Of a stretch of DNA of 64,000 bases, positions 46,131 to 56,622 are shown piece after piece. The stretch comes from Patescibacteria group bacterium (GTDB lineage: Bacteria; Patescibacteriota; Saccharimonadia; Saccharimonadales; Saccharimonadaceae). A model generated the notes under the pieces. The model was not told where the DNA came from. It ran no database searches and saw only the letters and a program-made list of their open reading frames with translations. The position numbers were made by a program, and so were the translations under genes. Positions within the stretch are counted from its first letter, which is position 1. Each line of letters begins with the position of its first letter. Location: positions 1 through 64,000 of the forward strand of contig SCSZ01000012.1 of NCBI GenBank assembly GCA_004322265.1, in the 5' to 3' direction.

Positions 46131-48752
46131 CTAATGACGGTTTTTTTTACGATTTTGACGTTCTGATTTCTTCTTCTTGCGAACAACGTTCTTTTTATGA
46201 TGAGCTTCTGCCGTTGCTGTTGCTTTTTGGACCTTAAAGTCTTTGTCGCGACTCTTTTCTCCGCCTGTAACTTCGTTCACGCCTTTTTCAACGGCGTTTT
46301 CGGCGAGTCGTGTTAGTTCTGTTTCATGATCTTCATCGATGCGTGCCACAACATCGTTTTTGTGGACGTGCATGACCGCACGAAGTACTTCATCGCGAAG
46401 TGTAGCCTGAAGACTTTCGAATAATTTTGCAGACTCGCTACGATATTCAACCAATGGATCACGCTGACCAACACTGCGCCAGTGAATACCCTCACGTAAA
46501 TGCTGCATATTCTCGAGGTGCTGCATCCACAATGTGTCCAGAACCTGCAAGTATACTTCACGCTCGACTTTACGAATCGTTTCAGTATCGAGTTCTTCTT
46601 CCTTAACTTTGTAGAGTTTGTCGACTTCCTTCTTGGCAAGTTCAAGTCGTTTCTTGTCATTTTTCTCTTCGCCAATTGCCTTAAGTTTTTTGTCGTTGAG
46701 CGGGAAGATAACTTCGAATTCTTCATTAAATCGTTTGTTATTTTTTGCTGGTAGAAGGGTTAATTCTTGTACTTTTGCTTGAATTAGTCGCTCAATTTCA
46801 GGCTTAATGTCAGTGCCTTCGAGGATCTTGCGACGAATCGTATAAACGACACGACGATGGCGATTAATCACATTATCATACTGAACAACATTTTTACGTG
46901 TATCAAAGTTGTAGCCTTCGACTCGCTTCTGAGCAGCTTCAAGCGTCTTTGAAACAGCCTTATTTTGAATCGACGTATCATCATCAACACCTAAACGATC
47001 CATCAACGCCTTGATGCGTTCACCCTGGAAGATACGCATCAAGTCATCTTCGGTCGAAACATAGAATTGTGTCTCGCCAGGATCACCTTGTCGTCCACCA
47101 CGCCCACGTAGCTGATTATCGATGCGCCTTGATTCATGTCGTTCTGATCCAATCACGACAAGTCCACCGAGCTCTACAACGCCATCACCTAACTTAATGT
47201 CTGTTCCACGTCCAGCAATATTCGTTGCGAGTGTAATGGCGCCCTTCTCACCTGCTTTTTCAATAATGGCAGCTTCTCGTTCGTTATTTTTAGCATTCAA
47301 AAGTTCGTATGGTACTTTTTCTTTATCAAGCCACTGAGCGATTAATTCATTCTTGGCAATAGATGCTGAACCTACCAGAACTGGACGACCAATTTCGTGA
47401 TATTCTTTAATCGCCTTTGCGACCGCTTTGAGTTTGCCTTTTTCAGTCTTAAAGATCAGGTCCTGTTTGTCGATACGAGCAATCGGCCGATTAGATGGAA
47501 TCTGGATGACATCGAGACTGTAGATCTGCTGGAACTCTTCGGCCTCAGTAAATGCGGTACCAGTCATACCAGAAAGTTTCTTATAGATGCGGAAATAATT
47601 CTGAAATGAAATGGTTGCAAGTGTCATACTTTCCTGCAAAACTGGTACGCCCTCTTTTGCTTCGATTGCCTGGTGGAGGCCCTCGTTATAGCGACGTCCT
47701 TGCATAAGTCGTCCGGTAAACTCATCTACAATCACAACTTCACCATCGTTCGTTACGACGTAGTCTTTATCTCGCTTGAAGAGCGTCTGGGCTCGTAACG
47801 ATTGATCGATATGATAGACCGAGCGAACGTATTCAGGACTGTAGAGGTTTTTTACGCCAAGCATTTTTTGAATTTTCTCAACACCCTCATCGGTGAGTGC
47901 AACACTTCGACGTTTTTCATCAAGTACATAATCACCTTCAGTAAGTTTGGCGGCAATTTTGGCGAACTGATAATAGCTATCAGGATTTTCTGCAGCAGGC
48001 GCACTAATAATAAGAGGGGTCCGAGCCTCATCAATCAAGATACTGTCCACCTCGTCCACAATCGCAAAGTTGAGTTCACGCTGACGAAGCAAATCAACTT
48101 CATTCACCATGTTGTCGCGCAGATAGTCAAAACCAAATTCGTTATTTGTACCATAGGTAATGTCAGCCGCATAGGCTTCCTTACGGGTTGCTGGTCGCAG
48201 ACGTTTCATACGCGGATCATCATGCGCTTCATTATCAAAGGTTGGATCATACAAGAACGACGCTTCGTTAATAATCACCCCAGTCGATAGTCCCAGGAAG
48301 TGATACAATTCACCCATCCAACTGGCATCGCGTTGTGCAAGATAGTCGTTAACCGTAACGACATGGACACCCTTTTCTTCGAGCGCATTCAGGTACACAG
48401 GCAGTGTTGCAACAAGCGTCTTACCTTCACCAGTTTTCATTTCGGCGACGTTACCATCATGAAGCGCCATACCGCCGATCAGCTGAACGTCAAAATGACG
48501 CATGCCAAGTACTCGGTCGCTTGCTTCGCGCACTAATGCGAACGCGTCAGGCAATATTGAATCGAGAGTTGTTCCTTTTTTTTGTAATTGTTTTTTGAGA
48601 ACTTCCGTTTGTTTCTTGAGGTCCGCTTTAGAAAATGCTGCATATTTGTCTGTTAGTGCATTAATCGCTCCAACTCGTTTTTGAAGACCCTTTAAGATCT
48701 TGGTTTGTGGGTCACCAAAAATTTTGGTTAACACACCCTGTCGACTTACCAT
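46131..48752 (-). CDS. secA: Preprotein translocase subunit SecA
   Basis: EMKTGEGKTLVATLP, VDEVDSILIDEARTPLIIS, ATNIAGRGTDIKLG. Confidence 0.97.
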   Translation of the reverse strand: MVSRQGVLTKIFGDPQTKILKGLQKRVGAINALTDKYAAFSKADLKKQTEVLKKQLQKKGTTLDSILPDAFALVREASDRVLGMRHFDVQLIGGMALHDGNVAEMKTGEGKTLVATLPVYLNALEEKGVHVVTVNDYLAQRDASWMGELYHFLGLSTGVIINEASFLYDPTFDNEAHDDPRMKRLRPATRKEAYAADITYGTNNEFGFDYLRDNMVNEVDLLRQRELNFAIVDEVDSILIDEARTPLIISAPAAENPDSYYQFAKIAAKLTEGDYVLDEKRRSVALTDEGVEKIQKMLGVKNLYSPEYVRSVYHIDQSLRAQTLFKRDKDYVVTNDGEVVIVDEFTGRLMQGRRYNEGLHQAIEAKEGVPVLQESMTLATISFQNYFRIYKKLSGMTGTAFTEAEEFQQIYSLDVIQIPSNRPIARIDKQDLIFKTEKGKLKAVAKAIKEYHEIGRPVLVGSASIAKNELIAQWLDKEKVPYELLNAKNNEREAAIIEKAGEKGAITLATNIAGRGTDIKLGDGVVELGGLVVIGSERHESRRIDNQLRGRGGRQGDPGETQFYVSTEDDLMRIFQGERIKALMDRLGVDDDTSIQNKAVSKTLEAAQKRVEGYNFDTRKNVVQYDNVINRHRRVVYTIRRKILEGTDIKPEIERLIQAKVQELTLLPAKNNKRFNEEFEVIFPLNDKKLKAIGEEKNDKKRLELAKKEVDKLYKVKEEELDTETIRKVEREVYLQVLDTLWMQHLENMQHLREGIHWRSVGQRDPLVEYRSESAKLFESLQATLRDEVLRAVMHVHKNDVVARIDEDHETELTRLAENAVEKGVNEVTGGEKSRDKDFKVQKATATAEAHHKKNVVRKKKKSERQNRKKNRH

Positions 48753-48841
48753 ATTAAAAACCCTCGCGTTTCAGTTGCTTCTGTAAAAATACTCCTTATA
48801 TTATACGGCGAGAAGCCACTTTGGACAAGGACAAAGAACGT

Positions 48842-49216
48842 CTATAATTCGCGAGCATAGCCCCGTTTAAAACGACTCATCACACCGCGTCGTCCGACGT
48901 GTCCAATCGTTGTTTGCTTGTACTTGCGAAGCTGCGCTACAATTTTCGCTTCAACAATATCAATCGCTGCAAGTATGTTGAGCGTTGAGTCCTTGGCCGT
49001 AATGATTTTGTCAGGTACGTTCAACATGACCTCGGCTTCGTATTTATTGCCGTGATCTCGGTTAACTTCCTTGAGTCTGACTTCAGCAGACACACTAGAC
49101 CTAGCGTGTCTGGGGAGGTAGCGATCCAGTCTTCCAATTTTCTTGGTAATGTACTTTTTCGTCGTATCATCCAAGGCGTAATTGTTTAATCCTGTGATTT
49201 CAATTGATGTAATCAT
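48842..49216 (-). CDS. hpf: Ribosome hibernation promoting factor (short HPF/RaiA)
   Basis: IEITGLNNYALDDTTKKYITKKIGRLDRYLP. Confidence 0.85.
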   Translation of the reverse strand: MITSIEITGLNNYALDDTTKKYITKKIGRLDRYLPRHARSSVSAEVRLKEVNRDHGNKYEAEVMLNVPDKIITAKDSTLNILAAIDIVEAKIVAQLRKYKQTTIGHVGRRGVMSRFKRGYAREL

Positions 49217-49263
49217 GCTACCCTCCTAGTTACTTGGTTGGTAGTTCTATTATAGCACTTATA

Positions 49264-50508
49264 CTACAAAGACTCTCGTCCACCGAGGTATTGTTTGAGC
49301 ACATCAGGAACTCGTAAAGTCCCGTCATTATTTTGATAATGCTCAATAATCGCGACGAGTGATCGTGCCAATGAGACAGCTGTTCCGTTAAGTGTATGAA
49401 CTGGTTCGACTTCACCCGATGCACGTCGAACGCGTATATTCAGGTTACGTGCCTGAAAATCGGTACAGTTCGATGTACTTGTCAGCTCACGATAGGTATT
49501 ATCAACTGGAGACCAATATTCTATATCGTATTTTTTGCTGGCTGGTGCACCTAAGTCCCCCGCTGCGATGTTAATAACGTGGTAGGGAATACCGATTGCT
49601 TGCCAGATTTCTTCCTCAATTGCGAGGATTTTTTCATGCATCTCAACGCTTTGTTCTGGCAATGAGAAGATATACATTTCTAATTTATTGAATTGGTGGA
49701 CGCGAAATAGCCCACGATTGAACTTGCCGTACGTGCCGGCTTCTTTTCTATACGACGGACTATAGCCAACATATAAAAGCGGCAGATTTACCTCATCAAG
49801 AATCTCATCCGCATGATAACCGGTCAGTGGTGCTTCAGCTGTCCCAATCAAAGACAGGTCATCACCCTCGATAAAGTACTCGTTACTCTCGATATCACTG
49901 CGCGGTGAAAAACCTGCACCCTGTGCAATACGACCACTCACCATGTGTGGCACAGTCATGTATGTAAAGCCTTTTTTTGTTACAAAATCTAACGCGAATT
50001 GTGTAATCGCGTTCTCTAGAAGCGCCAAATCACCTTTTAGGAAGTAAAATTTACTACTGGCTACCTTGGCACCACGTTCAAAATCTACCCAGTCTCGTTT
50101 GACTGCAAAATCCAAATGATCTACTGCACCACTATTTTGTTCACCCCACTTTTTGATCTCAACACTATCTTCCTCACCACCAAGTGGTACGTCGGCTTGC
50201 ATCATATTTGGAATCTGCGCCATTAATGTAGCATACTGCTCTTCGGCTTGTTTCAAGTCAGGTTCAATACCGGCGAGTTCATCTTTGATCGTTTTTGCTT
50301 CAACAATCAATTCATCAGAGGGCTTGCCACCCTGCATCTGAGATGAAATTGTATTTCGCCTTTCGCGGAGTTCATCAGCACGTTGACCCAAGGTTCGCCG
50401 ACTAGCATCAATTTTCAAAAGTTCATCAACACTAACCGAGTAGCCTTTTTTCTGGGCGTTTTCTTGGACGAGCTCTGGATTTTCCCGTATAAAGCGAATA
50501 TCTAACAT
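49264..50508 (-). CDS. serS: Seryl-tRNA synthetase
   Basis: MLDIRFIRENPELVQENAQKKG, GTAEAPLTGYH, FRVHQFNKLEMYIF. Confidence 0.97.
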   Translation of the reverse strand: MLDIRFIRENPELVQENAQKKGYSVSVDELLKIDASRRTLGQRADELRERRNTISSQMQGGKPSDELIVEAKTIKDELAGIEPDLKQAEEQYATLMAQIPNMMQADVPLGGEEDSVEIKKWGEQNSGAVDHLDFAVKRDWVDFERGAKVASSKFYFLKGDLALLENAITQFALDFVTKKGFTYMTVPHMVSGRIAQGAGFSPRSDIESNEYFIEGDDLSLIGTAEAPLTGYHADEILDEVNLPLLYVGYSPSYRKEAGTYGKFNRGLFRVHQFNKLEMYIFSLPEQSVEMHEKILAIEEEIWQAIGIPYHVINIAAGDLGAPASKKYDIEYWSPVDNTYRELTSTSNCTDFQARNLNIRVRRASGEVEPVHTLNGTAVSLARSLVAIIEHYQNNDGTLRVPDVLKQYLGGRESL

Positions 50509-50532
50509 AGGTTTATTGTATCAAATTATCTG

Positions 50533-51891
50533 TTATTCAGTACGAAGAGCTTCAATCGGATCAAGTTTCGCAGCACGTCTCGCTGGGAAGTAACCAGCTA
50601 ACATCGCAATCAACATCAGAATGATAATCAAAACTGCGATCGGAATAGGCTGGAAGACGAGCAAGTAGTTACCATCACCGAGTGTGAGCATATTCGTAAT
50701 CCAAGGATTAAGCACAAGTCCAGCGATGACCGCGACTGCAGCTCCAATAATGCCGCCGAGGAACCCGATCCAGGCTGCCTCGAACTGAAACAATCGACTA
50801 ACATGACGACCGCGCATACCAAGTGCTTTCATCAAGCCGATTTCGCGCGTACGCTCCAGTACTGATATATATTGTGTGTTAATGATACCAAAGACACTTG
50901 TGATAAGGGCCAGGATACCGAATCCAAACACAATGCCCTGTAATACATTTACAATCGTAAAGAGCAAGCTTTGCAGATCTTTGGCTGTTTGCACACCATA
51001 GCCCTTGGCAACAAGTGCCTGTTTAACAACTGCTGGGTCAACACCTACCTTTACACTAGCGGATGCAAAATTGTATTTGTGATAGTTGCTTGTGCCTTGT
51101 GTACTAAACTCTGATAGCTGTTTTGCAAGCGTATTACTGACTTCAGCACTTGATGCAGCTGTTAAGGACGTGGCTGATTTGCCAACAATTGCCACAACGG
51201 TAAATGTAAAGTCCTTCACATCAGGAGATGCTAGTTGCTGTAAAGCGGCAGCACCACCAGCAATCGCCTGCGTAATCTCAGCTTGCGTAAGTGTTGGTGT
51301 TCGACTTAAGTGAATTGTTACGGATTTGCCAATAGCATCAACGGGATCTTTGAAACCAAGTAGCGACACGTACGCCTCAGGAAGGGCTATTTGACTATCT
51401 GTAATACCAGAGCGCAGTGGTGGCAAACTACCCGCACTCACCGTCTGTGTAACACCCGAATCATACTGAGTTACGTCGACTGTATACTTTTTTTGATCAG
51501 GACGCGTAATATACTGTGCATTAATCGTATATTGTGGGCTAACACTTGCGATATCGCTCCTGGCGGCAATTGCGTCGATGTCATCCTGGGTCAGTTGCTT
51601 TATAACAGCCCTACCGGTTGCCCTCTGTTGTAATGTGGTGTTTGGGTCATATTCCTGAGGACCAGTCTGACCACCCTGAAAAAAACTAGGATCCTTGGCG
51701 ATAGCGAGCACCTGCGGGTCAATATTGGTTGTCAAAAGCGTATTCGCGTATTCGCGCGCACCCTCACCTGCTGCAATCGCAAGCGTCAATGTAAATGCAC
51801 CCACTGCAATTGCGAGGCTGGTAAGTATTGTCCGTGCTTTGGCATGTTTAAGACTGCGACCTGCGCGCCTGATAATATCAAATGTCCGCAT
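50533..51891 (-). CDS. MacB-like ABC transporter permease
   Basis: SLKHAKARTILTSLAIAVGAFTLTLA; VLERTREIGLMKALG; C-term LDPIEALRTE. Confidence 0.92.
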   Translation of the reverse strand: MRTFDIIRRAGRSLKHAKARTILTSLAIAVGAFTLTLAIAAGEGAREYANTLLTTNIDPQVLAIAKDPSFFQGGQTGPQEYDPNTTLQQRATGRAVIKQLTQDDIDAIAARSDIASVSPQYTINAQYITRPDQKKYTVDVTQYDSGVTQTVSAGSLPPLRSGITDSQIALPEAYVSLLGFKDPVDAIGKSVTIHLSRTPTLTQAEITQAIAGGAAALQQLASPDVKDFTFTVVAIVGKSATSLTAASSAEVSNTLAKQLSEFSTQGTSNYHKYNFASASVKVGVDPAVVKQALVAKGYGVQTAKDLQSLLFTIVNVLQGIVFGFGILALITSVFGIINTQYISVLERTREIGLMKALGMRGRHVSRLFQFEAAWIGFLGGIIGAAVAVIAGLVLNPWITNMLTLGDGNYLLVFQPIPIAVLIIILMLIAMLAGYFPARRAAKLDPIEALRTE

Positions 51892-52574
51892 TATTTCTTA
51901 CCCCCAACAATTCGATTGACTTTACCATCAACGATATATATTTTGATGTCACATTTTGCAGCTAATTCTTCGTCGTGTGTAACGATAATGAGAGTACTAC
52001 CACCCTGCTTGTTAAGACCGAATAGCAGTTTTTCGATAGTGTTACCTGTCTGCGTATCAAGATTACCAGTTGGTTCATCGGCAAAGATAATACGTGGCTG
52101 ATTCACAATTGCACGGGCAATTGCCAACCGCTGCTTTTGTCCACCTGATAAATTACCAGCATTTTGCTTTTCCTTATCACTTAATCCAACGACACGAAGC
52201 GCCGCCGCAATACGTTTACGCCGCATGCCGGCTGAGACGTTGGCTATTTCTAGTGGTAGAGCGACATTTTCAAACGAGGATTCATTAGCTTGAACAAAAA
52301 ATGACTGGAAAATGAATCCAATTTTTAGAGAACGAAATTTGTCGACCGCCTTTGATTTTAGACGCAAAATATCAACGCCATCAATAATCACTTCGCCGGT
52401 TTCGGGGCGATCGAGTCCACTCATTGCGTGCATGAGAGTTGACTTACCAGAGCCAGACTTTCCTACAATTGCCACACTGGCTCCATCAGGAATTGTAAAA
52501 TTAATGTCGTCGAGGGCCTTAAACGCATTCTGTTTTTTGCCATACGTCTTGGTCACATTTCGTAGCTCAATCAC
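51891..52574 (-). CDS. ABC transporter ATP-binding protein (LolD/MacB-like)
   Basis: IVGKSGSGKSTLMHAMSGLD, LSGGQKQRLAIARAIV. Confidence 0.95.
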   Translation of the reverse strand: MIELRNVTKTYGKKQNAFKALDDINFTIPDGASVAIVGKSGSGKSTLMHAMSGLDRPETGEVIIDGVDILRLKSKAVDKFRSLKIGFIFQSFFVQANESSFENVALPLEIANVSAGMRRKRIAAALRVVGLSDKEKQNAGNLSGGQKQRLAIARAIVNQPRIIFADEPTGNLDTQTGNTIEKLLFGLNKQGGSTLIIVTHDEELAAKCDIKIYIVDGKVNRIVGGKK

Positions 52575-52675
52575 CGATAACCCTCCAATTAATACACACT
52601 AACACAAGTAAAATCCCGCATGTTTCTATCTTTTATTTTAGCACTAGCAAGTTTTTTATAATACAGTCTAATGCA

Positions 52676-52702
52676 AAAATGAGCACATTTAGTGCTCATT
52701 TT
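52676..52702. terminator. Intrinsic terminator
   Basis: AAAATGAGCAC-atttA-GTGCTCATTTT. Confidence 0.8.
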
Positions 52703-52716
52703 ATTTTTTGCGTATT

Positions 52717-53256
52717 TTAGCTGTTAACGTGTTCGATGAATGTATTAATATACTTCCTCAAAAATTCATTTGAGGTATCGATAACGACACCTTCTTCGTC
52801 AAAGAGCTCATGAGCACCAGCAAAGTAGACTTCTGGCTGACCAAGCACCTTGGTATTGAGATATATCAATATGTTACGTAGATGTGCCTGTGCAAGAGCT
52901 GTCCCAAGCGTGCTACCAGATGCGCCAACAACTCCCGCTGGTTTGCCGTCAAATGAGTTGGTTCCCCATGGTCGCGATACCCAGTCAATTGCATTCTTTA
53001 GTACTCCAGGAACACTACGATTATATTCTGGTGTTACGAACAAGACACCGTCTGATGCGACCACAAGATCCTTAATCGCCTGCGCTTCGACGGGATATGC
53101 ACTCGCCTCTAGATCCTGATTAAATAGTGGCAACGACGCGATATCTGCGTAAACAAACGTTACCCCCTCAGGTGCAAGTTCTTCAAGGTTCTTTGCCATT
53201 TTTTTGTTTAGTGAGTCAGCACGAATACTGCCTACAAATACCGCAATTTGCGTCAT
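52717..53256 (-). CDS. NADPH-dependent FMN reductase
   Basis: VGSIRADSLNKKMAKNL, FVTPEYNRSVPGVLKNAIDWVSRP. Confidence 0.92.
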   Translation of the reverse strand: MTQIAVFVGSIRADSLNKKMAKNLEELAPEGVTFVYADIASLPLFNQDLEASAYPVEAQAIKDLVVASDGVLFVTPEYNRSVPGVLKNAIDWVSRPWGTNSFDGKPAGVVGASGSTLGTALAQAHLRNILIYLNTKVLGQPEVYFAGAHELFDEEGVVIDTSNEFLRKYINTFIEHVNS

Positions 53257-53428
53257 GTTTGGATGTCCCTTTCGTTAAATACTATATTGAGTATAGCTAT
53301 ATTACTATACAATTGCAAGCAATTTATAAAACTATTTTTTATATCTATACCACAGTATTGACTTTTTATAATATTTATGCTAATATTTAATCTGTAAAAC
53401 ACTAACACAAAAAGCAGAAATAACAGAT

Positions 53429-54430
53429 ATGAGTCACGGTCCCGAATCACATCATGGCCACCACGAAAGAGTCATCGGTCCAGATGAAGACGGTTTTGAT
53501 TGGCCGGTCGTAGAAAAGGTCGACAGCCAGGGTAACTCTCACCGCGCGGTTCACCCCACAACCTACGAGACAACTCACCGTTACCCTGACGGCTACTACT
53601 ACACAATTGACGATAATAAAGATATCTCCCGCGCAGGAAATCGGCTTTACGAAGAGGCTCATGTCAAAGACCCTCTGGCGTACGGTCTCTACCGCATCGG
53701 TGAACATGGAGCACCCATTCGCCCTGAGTCGGATCATCATCACGATGACGAGGCGTTAGACCTGGGAGCTTTTGCGGTCGACTCAGCTGGCTATACGCAA
53801 AGAACCAACAACGAGAAACGTGATATTGATGCCCGCGCAACTCCTATAATCGCCTCTTATGAAGCACGTGATCGTGCCTTAAGGCAAGGAAAATCTATAG
53901 AAGAGGCTCAGGCTATTGGCGCAGATGTTTATAACATCCACTTTGGCATGGCTGGTACTCCTATTAACTTAGCTGGAGAGAGCCGACCTAGTCTACCTGG
54001 TGGGGCAGATTCTCATCACGAACAATTGACAGGCGGTGAACCCGAGCCTCAGCCACAAGCTCGAAACAGAAGGTTTGGTCGCGCAGCAACTGAGGGTGCG
54101 TCCAGATCAGGTCGTCGAGAAGCCCAAAGGGATGAATTTGAAGAAGCAACAGACTTCTTACACGACGCGCTTCGACGCTATGGAGATTCAGCATGGCTCA
54201 AACAAGTATCCCCTGAACAAATGCAGACAATCATTGACGAGGTTAGAAAAACCAGAAGTGAGTTTGCTGCTGCTGGCGTAACGGATAAGGCGGTTCAGGA
54301 CAAACGTATTTATAGGAAGTATCGTATGCTTCTTGAGACAAATCAGGACGCAGATGAGTCTGTAAAGTTAACACATGGAATATTGTGGGACCTCATGGGC
54401 GAAAACCCAAGCGGTAACATTCCCTTTTAA
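53429..54430 (+). CDS. His-rich hypothetical protein
   Basis: 333-aa ORF, N-term MSHGPESHHGHHE; no recognised domain. Confidence 0.6.
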   Translation: MSHGPESHHGHHERVIGPDEDGFDWPVVEKVDSQGNSHRAVHPTTYETTHRYPDGYYYTIDDNKDISRAGNRLYEEAHVKDPLAYGLYRIGEHGAPIRPESDHHHDDEALDLGAFAVDSAGYTQRTNNEKRDIDARATPIIASYEARDRALRQGKSIEEAQAIGADVYNIHFGMAGTPINLAGESRPSLPGGADSHHEQLTGGEPEPQPQARNRRFGRAATEGASRSGRREAQRDEFEEATDFLHDALRRYGDSAWLKQVSPEQMQTIIDEVRKTRSEFAAAGVTDKAVQDKRIYRKYRMLLETNQDADESVKLTHGILWDLMGENPSGNIPF

Positions 54431-55933
54431 TTACTCGAATTTGACATCTGGGTAGATTTCGCGGGTTGTTGAGTCTATCTCAAGTCGTAACTGTGGGAAT
54501 GGTACACCTTCACGAGCTGTTACCCCCTCAAAAATCCAGAAAACACGTTCACTAAAGCCCCAGCCACAGGCTGGTGGCATGCCGTATTCAAGCATCTCAA
54601 CAAAATCAATATCAAGCATCATAGCTTCATCATCGCCACTATCTCGCATGTTTTGCTGCTCAACAAAGCGATTCAACTGATCAATCGGGTCATTGAGTTC
54701 TGAGAAACCATTACCAAGTTCTGAGCCTGCAATAATCGGCTGGAACCTCTGAACGATCTGATCATTTGTTGGATCAGTCTTGGCGAGCGGGCTAATGAAT
54801 GTCGGCGTGTTGATAAGCCAGACGGGACCAACGACGTCTTTCCTGATATGTTTCCAGAGTTTATCGATACCACGAGCACGGTTCTCGGTCTGCTCAACCT
54901 CTAGTTTGTTGTCTAAAAGTGCCTGTTTAACTTCATCGAGTGTGCTGGTATGGACATCAATATTAAAATGATCCTTGATAACTGTCGCATAGTCCCAGAT
55001 TTCCCACTCTTTAGACATATCGATATGTTTGCCATCGAGTTCAAACTGGAGTGTGCCAAAGGTAGCTTCGAGAATATATTTATACATTTCGCTCATGAAC
55101 TTCATACCATCTTGCCAGTTGGCGTATGCCCAATACCACTCCATTGCAACGTGCTCTGGTAAGTGTTCGTCGCTGTAGTTTTCGTTCCTAAAACGTGCGC
55201 CAATATCGTAGACTTTTTCAAAACCTGCGCCAATCAGACGCTTCAACGGTAGTTCGTGGCTAATACGAAGGTAAAAATCCTGATCAAGCGCGTCCATATG
55301 CGTTACAAACGGATTTGCATCAGCACCACCTGTTGTGTGCTCGAGTACTGGTATATTAACCTCCACGAAGTCGTGTTGATTCAAGAAATCGCGCGTTGCT
55401 TGCCAGAACTTTGATCGACGAACAAAGCGATCGCGGACATCTTGATTGACACTCATATCAAGGTAACGACGACGAAAGCGCTCCTCTTTACTGGTGAGTT
55501 CTATCGGAGTTGGACGAAGTGATTTGGTAAGCAGTCGTAACGATTTAACGCCAATCGAAATTTCACCTGTCTTGCTTTTAATAATTTCGCCTGTTGCCTC
55601 GATAAAGTCGCCTGTATCAAGTAGAGGCAAGTCAGCTAAGCCTAGTTGGCTAATACTCGCATCGCGCTCTGCAATCGTCCCCTCTTGAATAAAAAGTTGA
55701 ATTGATCCGGTAAAATCTTTGACCGCAATGAAAGCAAGTTTACCGAATTTACGAATGCCTGTAATACGGCCTGCGACAGTTGCTGTTTGGCCTTGTAGCT
55801 CATCGAACTTACTGCTAATGTCGCCCGCGTTGTAGGTTCGATGAGAGTCTGCTGGGTATGGATTAATCTCAAGCTGCTTGAGCTCTTCTAGCTTGCGTAA
55901 ACGCTCGTCACGAAAATCTTTTAGTGTCGCCAT
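54431..55933 (-). CDS. lysS: Lysyl-tRNA synthetase (class II)
   Basis: OB-fold; RRRYLDMSVNQDVRDRF, YDIGARFRNENYSDEHLPEHVAMEWYWAYANW. Confidence 0.95.
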   Translation of the reverse strand: MATLKDFRDERLRKLEELKQLEINPYPADSHRTYNAGDISSKFDELQGQTATVAGRITGIRKFGKLAFIAVKDFTGSIQLFIQEGTIAERDASISQLGLADLPLLDTGDFIEATGEIIKSKTGEISIGVKSLRLLTKSLRPTPIELTSKEERFRRRYLDMSVNQDVRDRFVRRSKFWQATRDFLNQHDFVEVNIPVLEHTTGGADANPFVTHMDALDQDFYLRISHELPLKRLIGAGFEKVYDIGARFRNENYSDEHLPEHVAMEWYWAYANWQDGMKFMSEMYKYILEATFGTLQFELDGKHIDMSKEWEIWDYATVIKDHFNIDVHTSTLDEVKQALLDNKLEVEQTENRARGIDKLWKHIRKDVVGPVWLINTPTFISPLAKTDPTNDQIVQRFQPIIAGSELGNGFSELNDPIDQLNRFVEQQNMRDSGDDEAMMLDIDFVEMLEYGMPPACGWGFSERVFWIFEGVTAREGVPFPQLRLEIDSTTREIYPDVKFE

Positions 55934-55978
55934 ATCCGTTACAGTATAGCATATAGGAATTTTTCAGTACTGTTTTAG

Positions 55979-56069
55979 CGGGTCCTGTCATCCGATTTAC
56001 CCCTTCTTTTGATTTTTCTTATTAAAGAAAACATCAAAAGCGGGTGTTGCCCCATCGGATGCCACCCGT
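55979..56069 (-). ncRNA. Candidate structured RNA, copy B
   Basis: ACGGGTGGC-ATCCGAT-GGGGCAACACCC-[hairpin]-AGGGGTAA-ATCGGAT-GACAGGACCCG; covaries with copy A. Confidence 0.65.
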
Positions 56070-56086
56070 TCTTTATCTAATTATCC

Positions 56087-56542
56087 CTAGCCAATATTGG
56101 CGATTTTGTAGGTAACACTACCTTTTGGCGTCGTGATAGTAGCGCTATCACCGATTTTTTTGCCGAATACTGCTTCACCAATTGGTGATTCGTTGCTAAT
56201 CTTACCGTCGAGTGGATCGGCCTCAACAGGGCCAACAATCGTGTAGGTAACAGATTTGTGGCCATTCTTAAGTTCTACCTTGCTACCGAGTGCTACCTTT
56301 GTTTTGCTGCCACTTTTAATAATGTCAGCGTTTAGAAGGATATCTTCAATTTCGGCAATGCGACTCTCAAGTAAACCCTGTTCTTCACGAGCAGAATCGT
56401 ATTCAGCATTTTCAGAAAGATCACCAAAGTCCCTAGCATCAGAAATCTTGTCAGCGATCGCACCGCGGTGGCTTTTTAGCTCCGCTAGCTCTGCTTCTAG
56501 TTCCTTCTTGCCCTCGTTCGTGATTTGATATAATTTTTTCAT
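56087..56542 (-). CDS. greA: Transcription elongation factor GreA (start trimmed to MKKLYQITNEG)
   Basis: KKELEAELAELKSHRGAIADKISDARDFGDLSENAEYDSAREEQ, SPIGEAVFGKKIGD. Confidence 0.95.
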   Translation of the reverse strand: MKKLYQITNEGKKELEAELAELKSHRGAIADKISDARDFGDLSENAEYDSAREEQGLLESRIAEIEDILLNADIIKSGSKTKVALGSKVELKNGHKSVTYTIVGPVEADPLDGKISNESPIGEAVFGKKIGDSATITTPKGSVTYKIANIG

Positions 56543-56622
56543 TACTTTGGTTGGTTCCTTACTAATCATAAAGGTGCCTACTGGGCACCATTCTTTGTAA
56601 ATTTTCTCTCGAAATCCTACAG

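Noticed and set aside
47802-48290. 162-aa + strand ORF antisense to secA
   Set aside because: Shadow ORF within strongly conserved SecA
55979-56069. T-box riboswitch upstream of lysS (GGGTGGC resembles the T-box core)
   Set aside because: The rest of the T-box antiterminator consensus is absent and the same RNA occurs at a locus unrelated to aminoacylation
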